A DNA stretch of 64,000 bases from contig NZ_CP032405.1 in the NCBI RefSeq assembly GCF_016806065.1, forward strand, positions 2,446,001-2,510,000. The letters are read 5' to 3'. Numbering within the stretch: the stretch's first letter is position 1; each line of letters starts with the position of its first letter. The stretch is from Rhizobium rosettiformans. Its GTDB lineage: Bacteria; Pseudomonadota; Alphaproteobacteria; Rhizobiales; Rhizobiaceae. Position numbers and translations under genes: made by a program. The notes below the pieces were generated by a model that was not told the origin of the DNA, searched no databases, and saw only the letters and a program-made list of their open reading frames with translations. This document shows positions 8,757 to 19,086 of the stretch, piece after piece.

Positions 8757-10690
8757 CTACGCTTCTTCGCCTCTGCTCCGCTTTCCTTCTCCTCATCTGG
8801 ATGGCATGCGGCGCGCAGGCCGAAGAGGTCATCCGCGAATACCACGCGGATATCACGGTCCTGCCCGATGCCACGATTGAGGTGACGGAAACGATCACCG
8901 TCAATGCCGAGGGCAACGAGATCAGGCGCGGCATTTTTCGCGACTTCCCGCTTTATGCGCGGGACGCGCGGGGCTTCCGCCAGAAGGTCGATTTCGAGCT
9001 GATTTCGGTGGAGCGGGACGGTCGGCCGGAGCCCAATCACACCGAATCCGTCTCCGGCGGCATCCGCATCTATACCGGCTCGGCCGACGTCTTCCTCCAG
9101 CCGGGCGAATACACCTACACCATCACCTATCGCACCGGTCGTCAGATCCGCTATTTCGAGGACCATGACGAACTCTACTGGAACGTGACCGGCAATGGCT
9201 GGCTCTTCCCGATCGATCGCGCGGGCGCGACCGTCACGCTGCCAGAAGGCGCGCTTCCGACGAGGACCACCGTCTACACCGGTCCCTCGGGGTCCACCGC
9301 CCAGAATGCTCGTGAAATTCCGGGATCGAATGGCCTCGAATTTGAGACCACACGACCGCTCGGCCCGAACGAGGGACTGACCATCGTGCTCGCCTTCGAC
9401 AAGGGCGTGGTCGCAGCACCCTCGTCGGAAGACAGCACCTGGTGGTTCATCCGCGACAACCTCAACACCATCATCGGCTTCGGCGGCCTGGCCGTCATTT
9501 TCCTCTACTACCTGCGTTCCTGGGCAGCCGTCGGCCGCGACCCGCCGAAGGGCGTCGTGGTCCCGCGCTGGGATCCGCCGGAGGGAATTTCACCGGCGCT
9601 CGTCAACTATATCGACAACAGGGGTTTCTCCGGAGCCGGCTGGACCGCACTTTCGGCCGCGGCACTCAATCTCGCCGTGGCTGGCTATGTCGAACTCGAT
9701 GATCTCGACAACAGCATTACCATCCGCCGCACGAAGAAGGCCGTCACCGGCAAGCTGCAGTCCGGTGAGGCCGCACTGATTGCGGAAATCCCGTCTGCCG
9801 GCGACGCGCTCATCATCGACAAGGCCAATGGCAAGAAGGTGCAATCGGTCGGCAATCGCTTTCGCCAGGCGATCGAAAAAGAACACCGCAACAAGTATTA
9901 CAAGGGCAATGCCGGCTACACGTCGCTCGGCATCGGCCTCTCGATCGCCGTCGTCGCCTCGCTCTTCATCTTCGGCGACCTCGACGAGGATGTCTATGCG
10001 CTGATCTTCGTGCCCACCTTCTTCTCGGTCTTCTTCGGTACTTTCACGATCGGGTTGGTCAACTCGTTCAGGCGGGGCCGCTCTCTGTTCAGCAAGATCA
10101 TCGCCATCCTGGCGCTGGCCCTGATCGGCTTTGTCGCGCTCTCCACCATGGGCCTGATGCTGATCTCCATGTGGATTGATCTCGAAGCCACCCACCAGTT
10201 CCCAGTGCTCATCGCCTTCGGCGGCATCCTTCTGGTCAACCTCCTCTTTTTCTTCCTGATGGGCGCGCCGACGCCGCTCGGGCGCAAGCTGATGGACGGC
10301 ATCGAGGGCCTGCGCATCTATCTGACACTCGCCGAGAAAGACCGGATGAACATGGCCGGCGCGCCGACCATGTCGCCCAGCCATTTCGAAAAGCTCCTGC
10401 CCTATGCCGTGGCGCTCGGCGTCGAAAAGCCATGGTCGCGTACCTTCGAAACCTGGCTCGCGACAGCCGCTGCCGGAGCCGCAGCCGCGACAGCTTACAA
10501 TCCGGCCTGGTACCACGGCAGCAATCGCGGCAATCTCGGCGACCGGATCGGCGGCTTCTCCTCCTCCATGGCCTCGACGATCGCCTCCACCATCCCGACA
10601 CCCCCTCCATCCAGCTCCTCGTCGTCGTCAGGCTTCTCCGGCGGCTCTTCCGGCGGCGGCGGTGGCGGCGGCGGCGGGGGAGGGTGGTAG
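8753..10690 (+). CDS. DUF2207 domain-containing membrane protein
   Basis: The 645-residue protein starts with a secretion signal ending near AQAEE (about residue 24). It has a large extracytoplasmic DUF2207 region with beta-rich [16 protein letters not shown], a membrane helix near residues 240-255 and more hydrophobic helices around 400-510. It ends in a serine run and then an unusual glycine tract finishing in Trp. This architecture matches the DUF2207 proteins that accompany LemA; their function is unknown but envelope-associated. The start overlaps the aroA stop by 4 bp, so the two are probably co-translated. Confidence 0.87.
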   Translation: MTTLLRLCSAFLLLIWMACGAQAEEVIREYHADITVLPDATIEVTETITVNAEGNEIRRGIFRDFPLYARDARGFRQKVDFELISVERDGRPEPNHTESVSGGIRIYTGSADVFLQPGEYTYTITYRTGRQIRYFEDHDELYWNVTGNGWLFPIDRAGATVTLPEGALPTRTTVYTGPSGSTAQNAREIPGSNGLEFETTRPLGPNEGLTIVLAFDKGVVAAPSSEDSTWWFIRDNLNTIIGFGGLAVIFLYYLRSWAAVGRDPPKGVVVPRWDPPEGISPALVNYIDNRGFSGAGWTALSAAALNLAVAGYVELDDLDNSITIRRTKKAVTGKLQSGEAALIAEIPSAGDALIIDKANGKKVQSVGNRFRQAIEKEHRNKYYKGNAGYTSLGIGLSIAVVASLFIFGDLDEDVYALIFVPTFFSVFFGTFTIGLVNSFRRGRSLFSKIIAILALALIGFVALSTMGLMLISMWIDLEATHQFPVLIAFGGILLVNLLFFFLMGAPTPLGRKLMDGIEGLRIYLTLAEKDRMNMAGAPTMSPSHFEKLLPYAVALGVEKPWSRTFETWLATAAAGAAAATAYNPAWYHGSNRGNLGDRIGGFSSSMASTIASTIPTPPPSSSSSSSGFSGGSSGGGGGGGGGGGW

Positions 10691-10700
10691 TCCTCGACAA

Positions 10701-10721
10701 ATGTATCGTGTGATGATACAT
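10701..10721. promoter_or_regulatory. Candidate HigA operator palindrome
   Basis: A perfect 7-bp inverted repeat, ATGTATC-N7-GATACAT, lies 21 bp before the higB start. HigA-type antitoxins usually repress their own operon by binding such palindromes over the promoter. The role is inferred from position and symmetry. Confidence 0.55.
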
Positions 10722-10742
10722 CTGTGATCTCTGAGGCACTAC

Positions 10743-11024
10743 ATGATCCGGTCTTATGCGAGTGCAATGACGGAGGCGGTGGCCTCTGGAAAAGCGCCTA
10801 AGGGCTTCCCCGCAGATCTTCTTAGGCGTGCAGTCGTCAAGTTGACACTGATCGACAATGCCACCTCCCTGACAGATCTGATGCGCCCACCCGGCAACCG
10901 GTTGGAAGCTTTGAAGGGCGACAGGGCTGGGCAACATTCGATCCGGATCAACGACCAATGGCGTATCTGCTTCGTCTGGTCCGACAACGGTGCCGAACAG
11001 GTTGAGATCGTCGACTGCCACTGA
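10743..11024 (+). CDS. higB: HigB/RelE-type toxin
   Basis: This 93-residue RelE/ParE-superfamily toxin is of the HigB 'plasmid maintenance killer' subtype. It contains the characteristic PPGNRLEALKGDRAGQHSIR followed by INDQWRICFVW. HigB toxins are ribosome-dependent mRNA interferases. GAGG precedes the ATG at 10743. The toxin gene comes before the antitoxin gene, the usual higBA order, with 14 bp between them. A perfect palindrome sits in the promoter region. The module lies between the DUF2207 gene and glyS. Confidence 0.9.
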   Translation: MIRSYASAMTEAVASGKAPKGFPADLLRRAVVKLTLIDNATSLTDLMRPPGNRLEALKGDRAGQHSIRINDQWRICFVWSDNGAEQVEIVDCH

Positions 11025-11038
11025 GAAGGAGACATGCC

Positions 11039-11344
11039 ATGACCATCGTCCTGCCGCCCGTCCATCCCGGTGAAATTCTGCGCGACGAATTCCTTGAGCC
11101 GCTGAACATGAGCGCTGGCGCCCTTGCGCGCCTCTTGAACGTGCCGCGCACCCGGATTGAGCGTCTTGTCGCAGAGCAGACGTCGTTGACGCCCGATACG
11201 GCTCTGCGCCTTGCCCGCTATTTCGATATGTCGCCTCAGTTCTGGATGAACCTTCAGACCAGCTACGACCTGAAGACGGAAGCGACGGCGAAAGCCGCCG
11301 AGCTGGCAACCATTCCGGTGCGAACAGATCTGACCGCCGCCTGA
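11039..11344 (+). CDS. higA: HigA antitoxin, XRE-family HTH
   Basis: This 101-residue antitoxin begins with the HigA signature HPGEILRDEFLEPLNMSAGA and has a helix-turn-helix (about residues 20-75) ending in ARYFDMSPQFWMNLQ. It neutralises HigB and should repress the operon by binding the palindrome upstream of higB. It is preceded by GAAGGAG. The next gene, glyS, starts about 100 bp later without an obvious terminator, so read-through from the toxin-antitoxin promoter into glyS is possible. Confidence 0.92.
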   Translation: MTIVLPPVHPGEILRDEFLEPLNMSAGALARLLNVPRTRIERLVAEQTSLTPDTALRLARYFDMSPQFWMNLQTSYDLKTEATAKAAELATIPVRTDLTAA

Positions 11345-11441
11345 TCCACCCGCCTTTTTGCACGCATCCATGGATGACTTTTGCCGCGCGGCTTGCTAAG
11401 TCCCGCGCAGCCTTTCGCAACAGTTCAAAAAGTCAGTCCCT

Positions 11442-13775
11442 ATGCCCGATCTCCTGCTCGAACTCCGCTCCGAAGAAATCCCGGCCCGTATGCAGCGCAA
11501 GGCGGCTGGCGATCTGAAGAAGATGGTCACCGATGCGCTTGTCGATGCCGGTCTGACCTATGAAGGCGCGCGCGAATACTGGACGCCGCGACGTCTGACA
11601 CTGGACATCCGTGGCCTCACAGCCCGCTCGGCCGATATCAAGGAAGAGAAGAAGGGCCCGAGCGTCTCGGCGCCTCAGGGTGCCATCGACGGCTTCCTGC
11701 GAGGTGCCGGCCTCACCTCGATCGAGCAGGCCATCATCAAGACCGATCCGAAGAAGGGCGATTTCTACGTCGCCTACATGGAAAAGCCCGGCCGTGCGGC
11801 GGAAGAGATCATCGCCGATGTCATGCCCGGCATCATCCGCACATTCCCCTGGCCGAAATCGATGCGCTCCGGTTTCGCCTCCATGCCCAAGGGCTCGGGC
11901 TATGGCGGCATTGAGGGCAAGGGCATGGAAAGCCTGCGCTGGGTGCGCCCGCTGCAGTCCATCGTCTGCACCTTCGGCCCCGAGCATGACGAAGTCCAGG
12001 TCATCCCCTTCGAGATCGATGGCATCGTCGCATCCAATATCACCTATGGTCACCGATTCCACGCGCCTGACGCCATCACCGTCCGCCGCTTCGACGACTA
12101 CGTGACGAGCCTGGAGCGCGCCAAGGTCATCCTCGACGCCGAGCGCCGCAAGGACATGATCCTGCACGATGCCCGCGACATCGCCTTTGCCAATGGCCTG
12201 GAACTCGTCGAGGACGACGGGCTGCTGGAGGAAGTCTCCGGCCTCGTCGAATGGCCGCAGGTTCTGCTCGGCACGTTTGAAGAGGACTATCTCTCGATCC
12301 CGGCCGAGATCATCCGCCTGACGATCAAGACCAACCAGAAGTGCTTCGTCGTGCGCCCGCAGGGCGAGAGCGACAAGCTCTCCAACCATTTCATCCTGAT
12401 CTCCAACATCCAGGCCACCGATGGCGGCCGTGAGATCATGCATGGCAATGGCAAGGTTGTGCGCGCCCGCCTCTCCGATGCCCTGCATTTCTGGAAGCGC
12501 GACCAGGGCGACCTGCCCGACCTCGACACGCTCAAGGCCTCCGCTGCCAAGTTCGATCTGGACTTGAGGAAGCCGCTCGACCAGCGCATGGCCAAGCTCG
12601 ATGCGCTGAACGTCACCTTCCACGCCAAGCTCGGCACGCAAGGGGAGCGCGTCGCGCGCATCCGCGAACTGGCCAAGGTGCTGACGCCTGTTGTCGGCGC
12701 CGATGCCGCCCTCGTTGACCGCGCCGTAGTGCTGGCGAAAGCAGACCTGCGCACCGAAGCCGTCGGCGAATTTCCCGAACTCCAGGGCGCGATGGGCCGC
12801 AAATATGCGCTCCTGCAGGGCGAAGACGCCTCTGTCGCCGCCGCCATCGAAGACCACTGGAAGCCGAACGGCCCCTCGGACCGTCTGCCGGAAGACAAGG
12901 TCGGTCTCACCGTCGCGCTCGCCGACAAGCTGGATACGCTCGTCGGCTTCTGGGCCATCGACGAAAAGCCGACCGGCTCGAAGGACCCCTATGCGCTGCG
13001 TCGTGCAGCGCTCGGCGTGGTGCGGATGATTTTGGAGAGGGGAGTCAGAGTAAAATTGGCCTCTCAGTTCGTGGCGCCGTTGCGCTTTTCTCGTATCCAC
13101 TCGAACATTGCAGAACAGAGAGTTCTCAGCGCAAAGCAAGCGAAGGATAACGACGCCACTTCAGCGCGCCTTAAGCAGCTAGCGGTAGAAGCTAATGAGA
13201 TCGGCAATCGCTTTCGCTTCGTTGCCTCCGTGCAAGCGGATGAGCGGTCGATTGTAGCCGACCTCCTCTCCTTCTTCCACGACCGCCTGAAAGTCTACCT
13301 GCGCGACCAGGGCGCCCGCCACGACATCATCGATGCCGTGCTGACGCCTGAAGCCGACGACCTGTTGATGGTTGCCCGCAAGGCCGAAGCCCTGACCGCC
13401 TTCATCACCTCGGAAGACGGCCTGAACCTGCTCGCCGGCACCAAGCGCGCCACCCAGCTTTTGGCTGCCGAAGAGAAGAAGGGCACCGTCGTCGCCGATG
13501 GCGTCTCGGACGCGCTGTTGAAGCTCGACGCCGAAAAGGCGCTCTTCGCCGCCATCCAGTCCGCCTCGAAATCGGCGGCTGAAGCCGTGGCATCGGAAGA
13601 CTTCCGCTCCGCCATGCAGGCACTCTCGACGCTCCGCAGCCCGGTCGACAAGTTCTTCGAGGATGTCCTGGTCAACGACGAAGACGCCGCCATCCGCGCC
13701 AACCGCCTGGCGCTCTTGAAGGCGATCCGCGAGGCGACGGCAACGGTCGCGGATTTCTCCAAGATCACAGGCTGA
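11442..13775 (+). CDS. glyS: Glycyl-tRNA synthetase beta subunit, with an internal insertion
   Basis: This is the tRNA-binding beta subunit of glycyl-tRNA synthetase. It opens with [18 protein letters not shown], carries [10 protein letters not shown] and [19 protein letters not shown] in the core, and has the C-terminal anticodon-binding domain. At 777 residues it is longer than the roughly 690-710 usual for the family. The extra ~60 residues fall at about 530-597, between [13 protein letters not shown] and [14 protein letters not shown]. That stretch has visibly different codon use (less GC-biased third positions) from its surroundings. The frame stays open and the rest is intact, so the protein is probably functional. 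Confidence 0.95.
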   Translation: MPDLLLELRSEEIPARMQRKAAGDLKKMVTDALVDAGLTYEGAREYWTPRRLTLDIRGLTARSADIKEEKKGPSVSAPQGAIDGFLRGAGLTSIEQAIIKTDPKKGDFYVAYMEKPGRAAEEIIADVMPGIIRTFPWPKSMRSGFASMPKGSGYGGIEGKGMESLRWVRPLQSIVCTFGPEHDEVQVIPFEIDGIVASNITYGHRFHAPDAITVRRFDDYVTSLERAKVILDAERRKDMILHDARDIAFANGLELVEDDGLLEEVSGLVEWPQVLLGTFEEDYLSIPAEIIRLTIKTNQKCFVVRPQGESDKLSNHFILISNIQATDGGREIMHGNGKVVRARLSDALHFWKRDQGDLPDLDTLKASAAKFDLDLRKPLDQRMAKLDALNVTFHAKLGTQGERVARIRELAKVLTPVVGADAALVDRAVVLAKADLRTEAVGEFPELQGAMGRKYALLQGEDASVAAAIEDHWKPNGPSDRLPEDKVGLTVALADKLDTLVGFWAIDEKPTGSKDPYALRRAALGVVRMILERGVRVKLASQFVAPLRFSRIHSNIAEQRVLSAKQAKDNDATSARLKQLAVEANEIGNRFRFVASVQADERSIVADLLSFFHDRLKVYLRDQGARHDIIDAVLTPEADDLLMVARKAEALTAFITSEDGLNLLAGTKRATQLLAAEEKKGTVVADGVSDALLKLDAEKALFAAIQSASKSAAEAVASEDFRSAMQALSTLRSPVDKFFEDVLVNDEDAAIRANRLALLKAIREATATVADFSKITG

Positions 13776-13783
13776 ATGTTTAG

Positions 13784-13806
13784 GACCCCGCTTCGGCGGG
13801 GTCTTT
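13784..13806 (+). terminator. Rho-independent terminator of glyS
   Basis: A perfect 8-bp stem, GACCCCGC / GCGGGGTC, with a TTCG tetraloop is followed by TTT, directly after the glyS stop. Confidence 0.9.
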
Positions 13807-13880
13807 CGTTTCACACAGCGAGTTTTCCGAAGTTGGCATCCTGTGCTAGACTGAACGAGCAGTCCAGAGGAAGCCACCCC

Positions 13881-14126
13881 ATGAACAAGCCCGTTCAGGT
13901 CACCATTGCCGAGCCCTATGACAGCTTCGTCGAGTCCCAGCTCGAAAGCGGTGCGTTCAAGTCTGCCGAAGACGTGGTCGAGGCCGGCCTCAAGCTTTTG
14001 AAGGAAGAGCAGGCGCGGATCGAATGGCTGCGCAATGCGTTGATCGAGGGTGAAAACAGCGGGCCGGCGCGTCCGGTTGATCGCGAGGAATTCAAAGCCC
14101 GCATGCGCGAGAAATACATGCGATGA
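13881..14126 (+). CDS. parD: ParD-like antitoxin (ribbon-helix-helix)
   Basis: This 81-residue protein is of the ParD type. An N-terminal ribbon-helix-helix (VQVTIAEPYDSFVESQLESG through SAEDVVEAGLKLLKEEQ) handles DNA binding, and a flexible acidic tail ending in FKARMREKYMR wraps the toxin. AGAGGA precedes ATG 13881. The stop overlaps the parE start (ATGA), the usual translational coupling of this module. It lies immediately downstream of the glyS terminator. Confidence 0.88.
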   Translation: MNKPVQVTIAEPYDSFVESQLESGAFKSAEDVVEAGLKLLKEEQARIEWLRNALIEGENSGPARPVDREEFKARMREKYMR

Positions 14127-14425
14127 GCGGCTACCGTTTGCGTCCCTCTGCCGAGGAGGACATGGATGCGATCTGGGATTATACGTGCCGCACGCGATCC
14201 CCAGCGCGGGCAGATCGGTATATCGACGATCTCTTCGATGCATTTGAACGCCTGGTCCAGACACCGGAGTTAGGGCCGCAGGCCTACATGGTCGCGAGCG
14301 GCTACCGGCGCCTGCGTGTCAATCACCACTTGATCTTTTATCGGAAAGTGGAGCTGGACGAGATCGAAGTCGTGCGAATTCTGCACGAAAAGAGCGACTT
14401 CCTGCGGCACCTCGGCGATCTCTGA
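14123..14425 (+). CDS. parE: ParE-like toxin
   Basis: This 100-residue RelE/ParE-superfamily protein has the ParE-type start YRLRPSAEEDMDAIWDYT and the core SGYRRLRVNHHLIFYRK, then VVRILHEKSD. ParE toxins poison DNA gyrase. The gene is translationally coupled to parD. Its stop abuts the damaged DUF523 gene: the only nearby ATG for that gene is at 14425. Confidence 0.88.
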   Translation: MSGYRLRPSAEEDMDAIWDYTCRTRSPARADRYIDDLFDAFERLVQTPELGPQAYMVASGYRRLRVNHHLIFYRKVELDEIEVVRILHEKSDFLRHLGDL

Positions 14426-14917
14426 TGCGCCAAAATCCTCATAAGCGCCTGTCTTCTCGGCCGCCCCGTCCGTTACGACGGCAAGGGCAAGCCGCTCGCT
14501 GATCCCCTGATCGAGCGTTGGAAGGCCGAGGGTCGCCTTGTCGGTTACTGCCCCGAACAGGCCGGCGGCCTGCCGACGCCACGTCCACCCGCGGAAATCG
14601 AAGGCGGCAAAAACGGTGACGATGTGCTTGCCGGTCGGGCCCGCGTGCTGGAAGTCACCGGTGGTGACGTGACAGAGGAATTCCTCGCCGGTGGCCGCAA
14701 GGCCGTCGCCTTTGCCCAGGAGCAGGGCTGCGAGATTGCGCTCCTCATCGACGGCAGCCCCTCCTGCGGTTCCAGCTTCATCTATGACGGCTCGTTTTCC
14801 GGCACGCGCCATCCCGGTTTCGGCGTCACCGCAGCCCTGATGCGTCAGGCCGGCATCGAAGTCTTCTCCGACCTGGAACTCGACAAGCTCGAAGCACACA
14901 TCAAAAGCATCCGCTGA
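14425..14917 (+). pseudogene. DUF523 family protein with start codon out of frame
   Basis: The frame from 14426 encodes a complete DUF523-like protein: KILISACLLGRPVRYDGK, then VGYCPEQAGGLP, then LLIDGSPSCGS with conserved cysteines. It has no ATG, GTG or TTG at its beginning. ATG 14425 is out of frame; removing one C after that ATG would give the expected M-A-K-I-L-I-S-A-C start. Either a one-base insertion has broken translation initiation, or there is a sequencing error or coupled re-initiation from parE. The first usable in-frame start is GTG 14624, which would discard the conserved N-terminus. Confidence 0.65.
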
Positions 14918-14924
14918 AACGAGA

Positions 14925-14952
14925 AAGGCCGCCCGATTGCTCCGGCGGCCTT
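14925..14952. terminator. Bidirectional hairpin between DUF523 and chemoreceptor genes
   Basis: Arms AAGGCCGCC and GGCGGCCTT, with a 10-base loop, lie between two convergent genes. The stem ends supply short T runs on both strands. Confidence 0.75.
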
Positions 14953-14975
14953 GTGTTCATGGAAGCGGTGTTCGC

Positions 14976-16796
14976 TCAGCTCGCCATGCGATACTGCGGC
15001 TGACCAGCACCAGCCTGGCTGGTCTTGAAGCTGCGGATCAGCTCGAGCAGGTCGCCGGTGTCATTGGCGAGAACCTCGGCGGACGCCGTGGTTTCCTCGG
15101 CCATCGCCGCATTCTGCTGGGTTGCCGTATCGAGCTGGTTGACCGCGGACGAGATCGACCGGAGCGTCGTGTCCTGTTCCTGGGCGCTGTGCGAGATCTT
15201 CGAAACGATGTCGTTGGCGCTGGCGATCTGGTCGGAGATGCGTTTCAGCGCTTCGCCGGTCTGGCCGACCAGCTGCACGCCCTGTTCGACCTGAGCCGAC
15301 GAGCGGGCGATCTGATCCTTGATCTCCTTGGCAGCCGCCGCCGAACGCTGGGCAAGCTCGCGAACTTCCTGTGCAACGACGGCAAAGCCCTTGCCGCTTT
15401 CGCCCGCACGCGCCGCCTCGACACCGGCGTTCAGTGCAAGGAGGTTGGTCTGGAAGGCGATTTCATCGATCACGCCGATGATCTTGGTGATCTCGGCGGA
15501 AGACTGCTCGATGCCGCTCATCGCGTTGATCGCCTTGGTGACGATCTCGTCGCTCTGACGGGCCTCATCGCTGACCGTGCCGACGCGATTGGCGGCTTCG
15601 CGGGCGCCATCCGCTGTCTGGCGGACCGCGACGGTGAGTTCGTCGAGGGCAGCAGACGTCTCTTCGAGATTGGCAGCCTGACGTTCGGTGCGGGTGGCAA
15701 GTTCACCCGAGGCGCGACGGATCTCTTCCTTCGACACGGCAATATCGTTGCCCTTCAGGTTGACGCGGGCCATGGCCTCTTCGAGGCGGGCCAGTGCATC
15801 GTTGAAGTTATCGCGGAGTGCCGCGTATTTCGGTCCGAGATCGGCGCAGCGTACGGTGAGGTCGCCGTCGGCGAGCTTTTCCAGCGACTGGCCGATGGTG
15901 GAGACGACATGCGCCTGCTGGCGCGCTTCAGCGAGCTGTGCTTCCGCGTTCTGGCTGCGCTCGCCGTCGAGTTCGCGCTGCTGCTCTTCCTGGCGGGCGG
16001 CGAGCGCATGACGCTCGCGCACCTTGTCCTGCAGGCTCTTCGTTGCCGTTGCCATCATGCCGATCTCGTTGCTGAGGTCGGTATGCGGGATGGCGATGTT
16101 GACATTCTCGTCGGCCACGGCCTCCAGCGCGTCATGGATGGCCTTGAGCGGCTTGGTGATATTGCGGATGACGAAATAGGCGGCGATCAGCGCAAGCACG
16201 AAGATGCCGGCGGACATGCCGACCGTCTTGATGATGCTGGAGCGGATCTCGGCCTTCAGGTCGTCGGTATAGAGGCCGGTGACGACGACGAGGTTCCAGG
16301 GCTCGAAGGCCTTGCCGTAAGCGGCCTTGGGGAAGCTGTAGTCGTTCGGATCCTGGCCTGGCTTGGGGCCGATGAATTCGACGAAGCCGCCACCGGCGCG
16401 ACCGAGCTTGACCAGTTCGTCGCGGTAGAGGAAGCCGTTCGTGTCGCCCTTGCCCTTGCTGGAATTGCCGACCAGCTTGGCGTTGGGGTGAAAGACCATC
16501 ACGACGTCGTAGTCATAGGCGAAGAAGTAGCCGTCCGGCTCGAAGCGCATCTTGCCGACCTGGCCGTAAGCGAGCTTCCGGGCCTCTTCGACGGAGAATT
16601 CGCCAGCCACGGCACGGTCATTGTAATCCTTCATGACCGAGAGCGCCGATTCCACCTGGGTTCTCAGGAGTTCGTAGCGCTGCTGGTAGATGGTCTCGGT
16701 GGAGGAGCGAACCTGCAGATAGGTGGCGGCGGCAAAGGCCGCCATCAGGCCACCGATCAGCAAGATCAGCTGGAGGGAAATCCGGAGGTTTTTCAT
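14976..16796 (-). CDS. Methyl-accepting chemotaxis protein with single Cache sensor
   Basis: The 606-residue chemoreceptor has membrane helix 1 (about 7-27) and a periplasmic sCache_2-type sensor (about 30-185, with [17 protein letters not shown]). Helix 2 (about 190-212), a HAMP domain and a cytoplasmic signalling tip follow. The tip carries the near-invariant [20 protein letters not shown] and [12 protein letters not shown] 16796 is used because it starts directly at the first membrane helix; the open frame extends further upstream without hydrophobic content. sCache_2 domains often bind small organic acids, but the ligand cannot be read from sequence. Confidence 0.92.
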   Translation of the reverse strand: MKNLRISLQLILLIGGLMAAFAAATYLQVRSSTETIYQQRYELLRTQVESALSVMKDYNDRAVAGEFSVEEARKLAYGQVGKMRFEPDGYFFAYDYDVVMVFHPNAKLVGNSSKGKGDTNGFLYRDELVKLGRAGGGFVEFIGPKPGQDPNDYSFPKAAYGKAFEPWNLVVVTGLYTDDLKAEIRSSIIKTVGMSAGIFVLALIAAYFVIRNITKPLKAIHDALEAVADENVNIAIPHTDLSNEIGMMATATKSLQDKVRERHALAARQEEQQRELDGERSQNAEAQLAEARQQAHVVSTIGQSLEKLADGDLTVRCADLGPKYAALRDNFNDALARLEEAMARVNLKGNDIAVSKEEIRRASGELATRTERQAANLEETSAALDELTVAVRQTADGAREAANRVGTVSDEARQSDEIVTKAINAMSGIEQSSAEITKIIGVIDEIAFQTNLLALNAGVEAARAGESGKGFAVVAQEVRELAQRSAAAAKEIKDQIARSSAQVEQGVQLVGQTGEALKRISDQIASANDIVSKISHSAQEQDTTLRSISSAVNQLDTATQQNAAMAEETTASAEVLANDTGDLLELIRSFKTSQAGAGQPQYRMAS

Positions 16797-16980
16797 GGGC
16801 GAGGGAGCTTTCGTCTGTCGTGCGGTTCGGGCGCTGGGGAGATGGATCAGTCGAACGGATCGGCACGTCATGTCCCGAAGACTTGCAGACAGTCTCGCCT
16901 TCAAAGATTGAAATGATTTTAAGCAGCCAAGTATATGGCGCTATGAGAATATACTGGTGATATTTAGGGGTGCCTTACGG

Positions 16981-17011
16981 CATAACGCCCGGGACTGGGC
17001 CGGGCGTTATG
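16981..17011. terminator. Strong hairpin downstream of the HPE1-like gene
   Basis: CATAACGCCCG and its exact complement form an 11-bp stem (12 with the next G-C pair) around a 7-9 base loop. It lies 3' of the minus-strand gene at 17068. There is no T run on either strand, so it is either a non-canonical terminator or a leader structure of the chemoreceptor gene. Confidence 0.5.
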
Positions 17012-17067
17012 TCCGTGTCGACCACGAGAGACCGCCGCGCCCGGATCGTTAGGCGGGCGGATGGGGA

Positions 17068-17520
17068 TCAGTCGAGGCGCAGGTCGAAGCCTGCGAGCAC
17101 CGGTGCCGTGTCGGCCTCTACCGGTGCGTCGACGGCGGCGGTCGTTGCGCCATGGTCGATTTCGTTGACAGCGGGCAGGCCACCCGCAACGATGGTCGAG
17201 CCATCAGTGGCCCAGCCTGTCGCGGATGTGTAGACCACGACGGGCGAGCCGCCGAGCCAGCTTTCCACCCGCTTCAGCTTCTTTTCACCATCGACATCGA
17301 CCACTTCGGCGGTCTGGCTGCCGGCGGGAACGGTGGGGACCTGGTAGGCCGTCCGGCCAACCCGTGCGGCCGGCGGCGGGCAGTGGGCGCAATCGATCGC
17401 AACAATGCTGGGCTGGGTCGCAGAAAGGCCCGTCACCGTCGAGATCGACCCGGCGTTGGCAGGCATTGCGAGAGCCGAGACGGCAAGGATCATGGATGTC
17501 GAAACGATGAGACGCATCAC
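17068..17520 (-). CDS. Secreted HPE1-like protein
   Basis: The 150-residue protein has an N-terminal signal peptide (first ~23 residues, cleavage after AMPANA). The mature part has IVAIDCAHCPPP, a two-cysteine C-x-x-C motif, then YQVPTVPAGSQTAEVVDVDG and ESWLGGSPVVVYTS. This pattern resembles rhizobial/agrobacterial proteins described as 'plant virulence effector HPE1-like'. That name comes from family knowledge and no effector role is shown here. The gene is monocistronic with its own upstream space. The function is unknown. Confidence 0.65.
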   Translation of the reverse strand: MMRLIVSTSMILAVSALAMPANAGSISTVTGLSATQPSIVAIDCAHCPPPAARVGRTAYQVPTVPAGSQTAEVVDVDGEKKLKRVESWLGGSPVVVYTSATGWATDGSTIVAGGLPAVNEIDHGATTAAVDAPVEADTAPVLAGFDLRLD

Positions 17521-17617
17521 GTTATTCCCCGATTGTTGGGATGAACATTAGCGAGTGTTTCTTTCGATCCGGTCAGGAGCTTTGGTAAAATTTGAACGAA
17601 TGATCGATTTCGTGCTC

Positions 17618-17638
17618 CAGGCGGTGCGAGACCGCCTG
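17618..17638 (-). terminator. Hairpin downstream of purD
   Basis: An 8-bp stem CAGGCGGT / ACCGCCTG with a GCGAG loop lies immediately 3' of the purD stop on the minus strand. The following T content is weak. Confidence 0.6.
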
Positions 17639-17642
17639 TGTC

Positions 17643-18914
17643 TCAGGCCTTCTCGCGCTCGATCGCCCGCCAGCCGATATCGCGACGGCAGAAGCCGTTC
17701 TCCCATTTTACGGCATCAACCAGGCCATAGGCTGCAGCCTGAGCCTCTGCAACGTTCGAGCCGCGGGCCGTGGCGTTGAGCACACGTCCACCGGTCGCAA
17801 CGAGCTGTCCGTCCTTCATCGCCGTGCCGGCATGGAAGACCTTGGCGCCATCAGCGGCGTCCGGCAGGGCCGCAATCGGCGTCGCCTTGTCATAGGCACC
17901 CGGATAGCCCTTCGACGCCAGAACCACGGTGAGCGCCGGATCGTCGCTCCACTCGGCTGTGACCTGATCCAGCGTGCCGGTGGCAGAAGCATGGAGGATC
18001 GCTAGAAGATCGCTTTTCAGCCGCATCATCAGCACCTGGCATTCCGGATCGCCGAAGCGGACATTGTATTCGATCAGTTCCGGACCCTTGGCCGTGATCA
18101 TCAGCCCGGCAAAGAACACGCCCTGGAAGGGATGACCCATCTCCGCCATGCCGCGCATGGTCGGCTCGATGATCTCCTTCATCGTCCGTTCGACCATCTC
18201 TGATGTCATGACCGGTGCCGGTGAATAGGCGCCCATGCCACCGGTATTCGGGCCGGTGTCGCCATCGCCGACACGCTTGTGGTCCTGAGCGGTCGCAAGC
18301 GGCAAAAGCGACTTGCCGTCGGAAAGGCAAAAGAAGCTCGCTTCCTCGCCGTCGAGAAAAGCTTCGACCACGACTTCCGCACCGGCCGCCCCAAAGGCGC
18401 CTTCGAAGCAATCGTCGATCGCGGCAAGCGCCTCATCCAGCGTCATGGCAACCGTGACGCCCTTGCCGGCGGCCAGGCCATCGGCCTTGATGACGATCGG
18501 CGCGCCCTGTTCGCGCACATAGGCTTTGGCCTTGGGCGCATTGTTGAAACGCTGATAGGCACCGGTTGGAATGTTGAAGCGGGCGCAGACATCCTTGGTG
18601 AAGCCCTTGGAACCCTCGAGCTGTGCTGCGGCCGCCGACGGTCCGAAAACCGCGATGTCGGCCTCGCGCAAACGATCGGCAATGCCGGCGACCAGCGGTG
18701 CTTCCGGCCCAACGACGACGAAGTCGATCGCCTTATCCTTGCAGAACTGTACGACGGCAGCGTGATCCTCGGTATCGAGCGAAACGAGTTCCGCCTCTTC
18801 CGCGATGCCGGGATTGCCGGGCGCTGCATAAAGCTTGGTCAGAAGCGGCGACTGGGCGATCTTCCAGGCCAGTGCATGTTCGCGTCCGCCCGACCCGATC
18901 AACAATACCTTCAT
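17643..18914 (-). CDS. purD: Phosphoribosylamine-glycine ligase (GAR synthetase)
   Basis: PurD joins glycine to phosphoribosylamine with ATP in step two of de novo purine synthesis. The 423-residue ATP-grasp enzyme begins with the diagnostic [18 protein letters not shown]. It contains [17 protein letters not shown], the [19 protein letters not shown] substrate loop and [14 protein letters not shown] [17 protein letters not shown]. The ATG at 18914 has GGAGG six bases upstream, which decides the start over the GTG one codon earlier. It stands alone on this strand. Confidence 0.97.
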   Translation of the reverse strand: MKVLLIGSGGREHALAWKIAQSPLLTKLYAAPGNPGIAEEAELVSLDTEDHAAVVQFCKDKAIDFVVVGPEAPLVAGIADRLREADIAVFGPSAAAAQLEGSKGFTKDVCARFNIPTGAYQRFNNAPKAKAYVREQGAPIVIKADGLAAGKGVTVAMTLDEALAAIDDCFEGAFGAAGAEVVVEAFLDGEEASFFCLSDGKSLLPLATAQDHKRVGDGDTGPNTGGMGAYSPAPVMTSEMVERTMKEIIEPTMRGMAEMGHPFQGVFFAGLMITAKGPELIEYNVRFGDPECQVLMMRLKSDLLAILHASATGTLDQVTAEWSDDPALTVVLASKGYPGAYDKATPIAALPDAADGAKVFHAGTAMKDGQLVATGGRVLNATARGSNVAEAQAAAYGLVDAVKWENGFCRRDIGWRAIEREKA

Positions 18915-19086
18915 CACCAGCCTCCAAAGCTCAAGGGAATGCCCGGCGGTTAAGGGGGAAGGGGAGAAAGGTCAAGCCGAATTGACTTCGGATGGCCCTG
19001 CTTTCCTGTGAAGTGGGCCGCATGCCCGTTGCCTTGCCGCATTCGCCCGCTATGGTCCGCCCTGAATCGAAATATGCGGAAGACCC

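Noticed and set aside
14937..16916. Long open frame opposite the first chemoreceptor gene
   Set aside because: It is the complementary frame of a clear chemoreceptor. High GC keeps antisense frames open, and its translation shows no domain, signal or ribosome-binding site.
16931..16954. GTATAT-N12-ATATAC dyad upstream of the first chemoreceptor gene
   Set aside because: Arms of only six A/T-rich bases with a wide spacer; likely chance.
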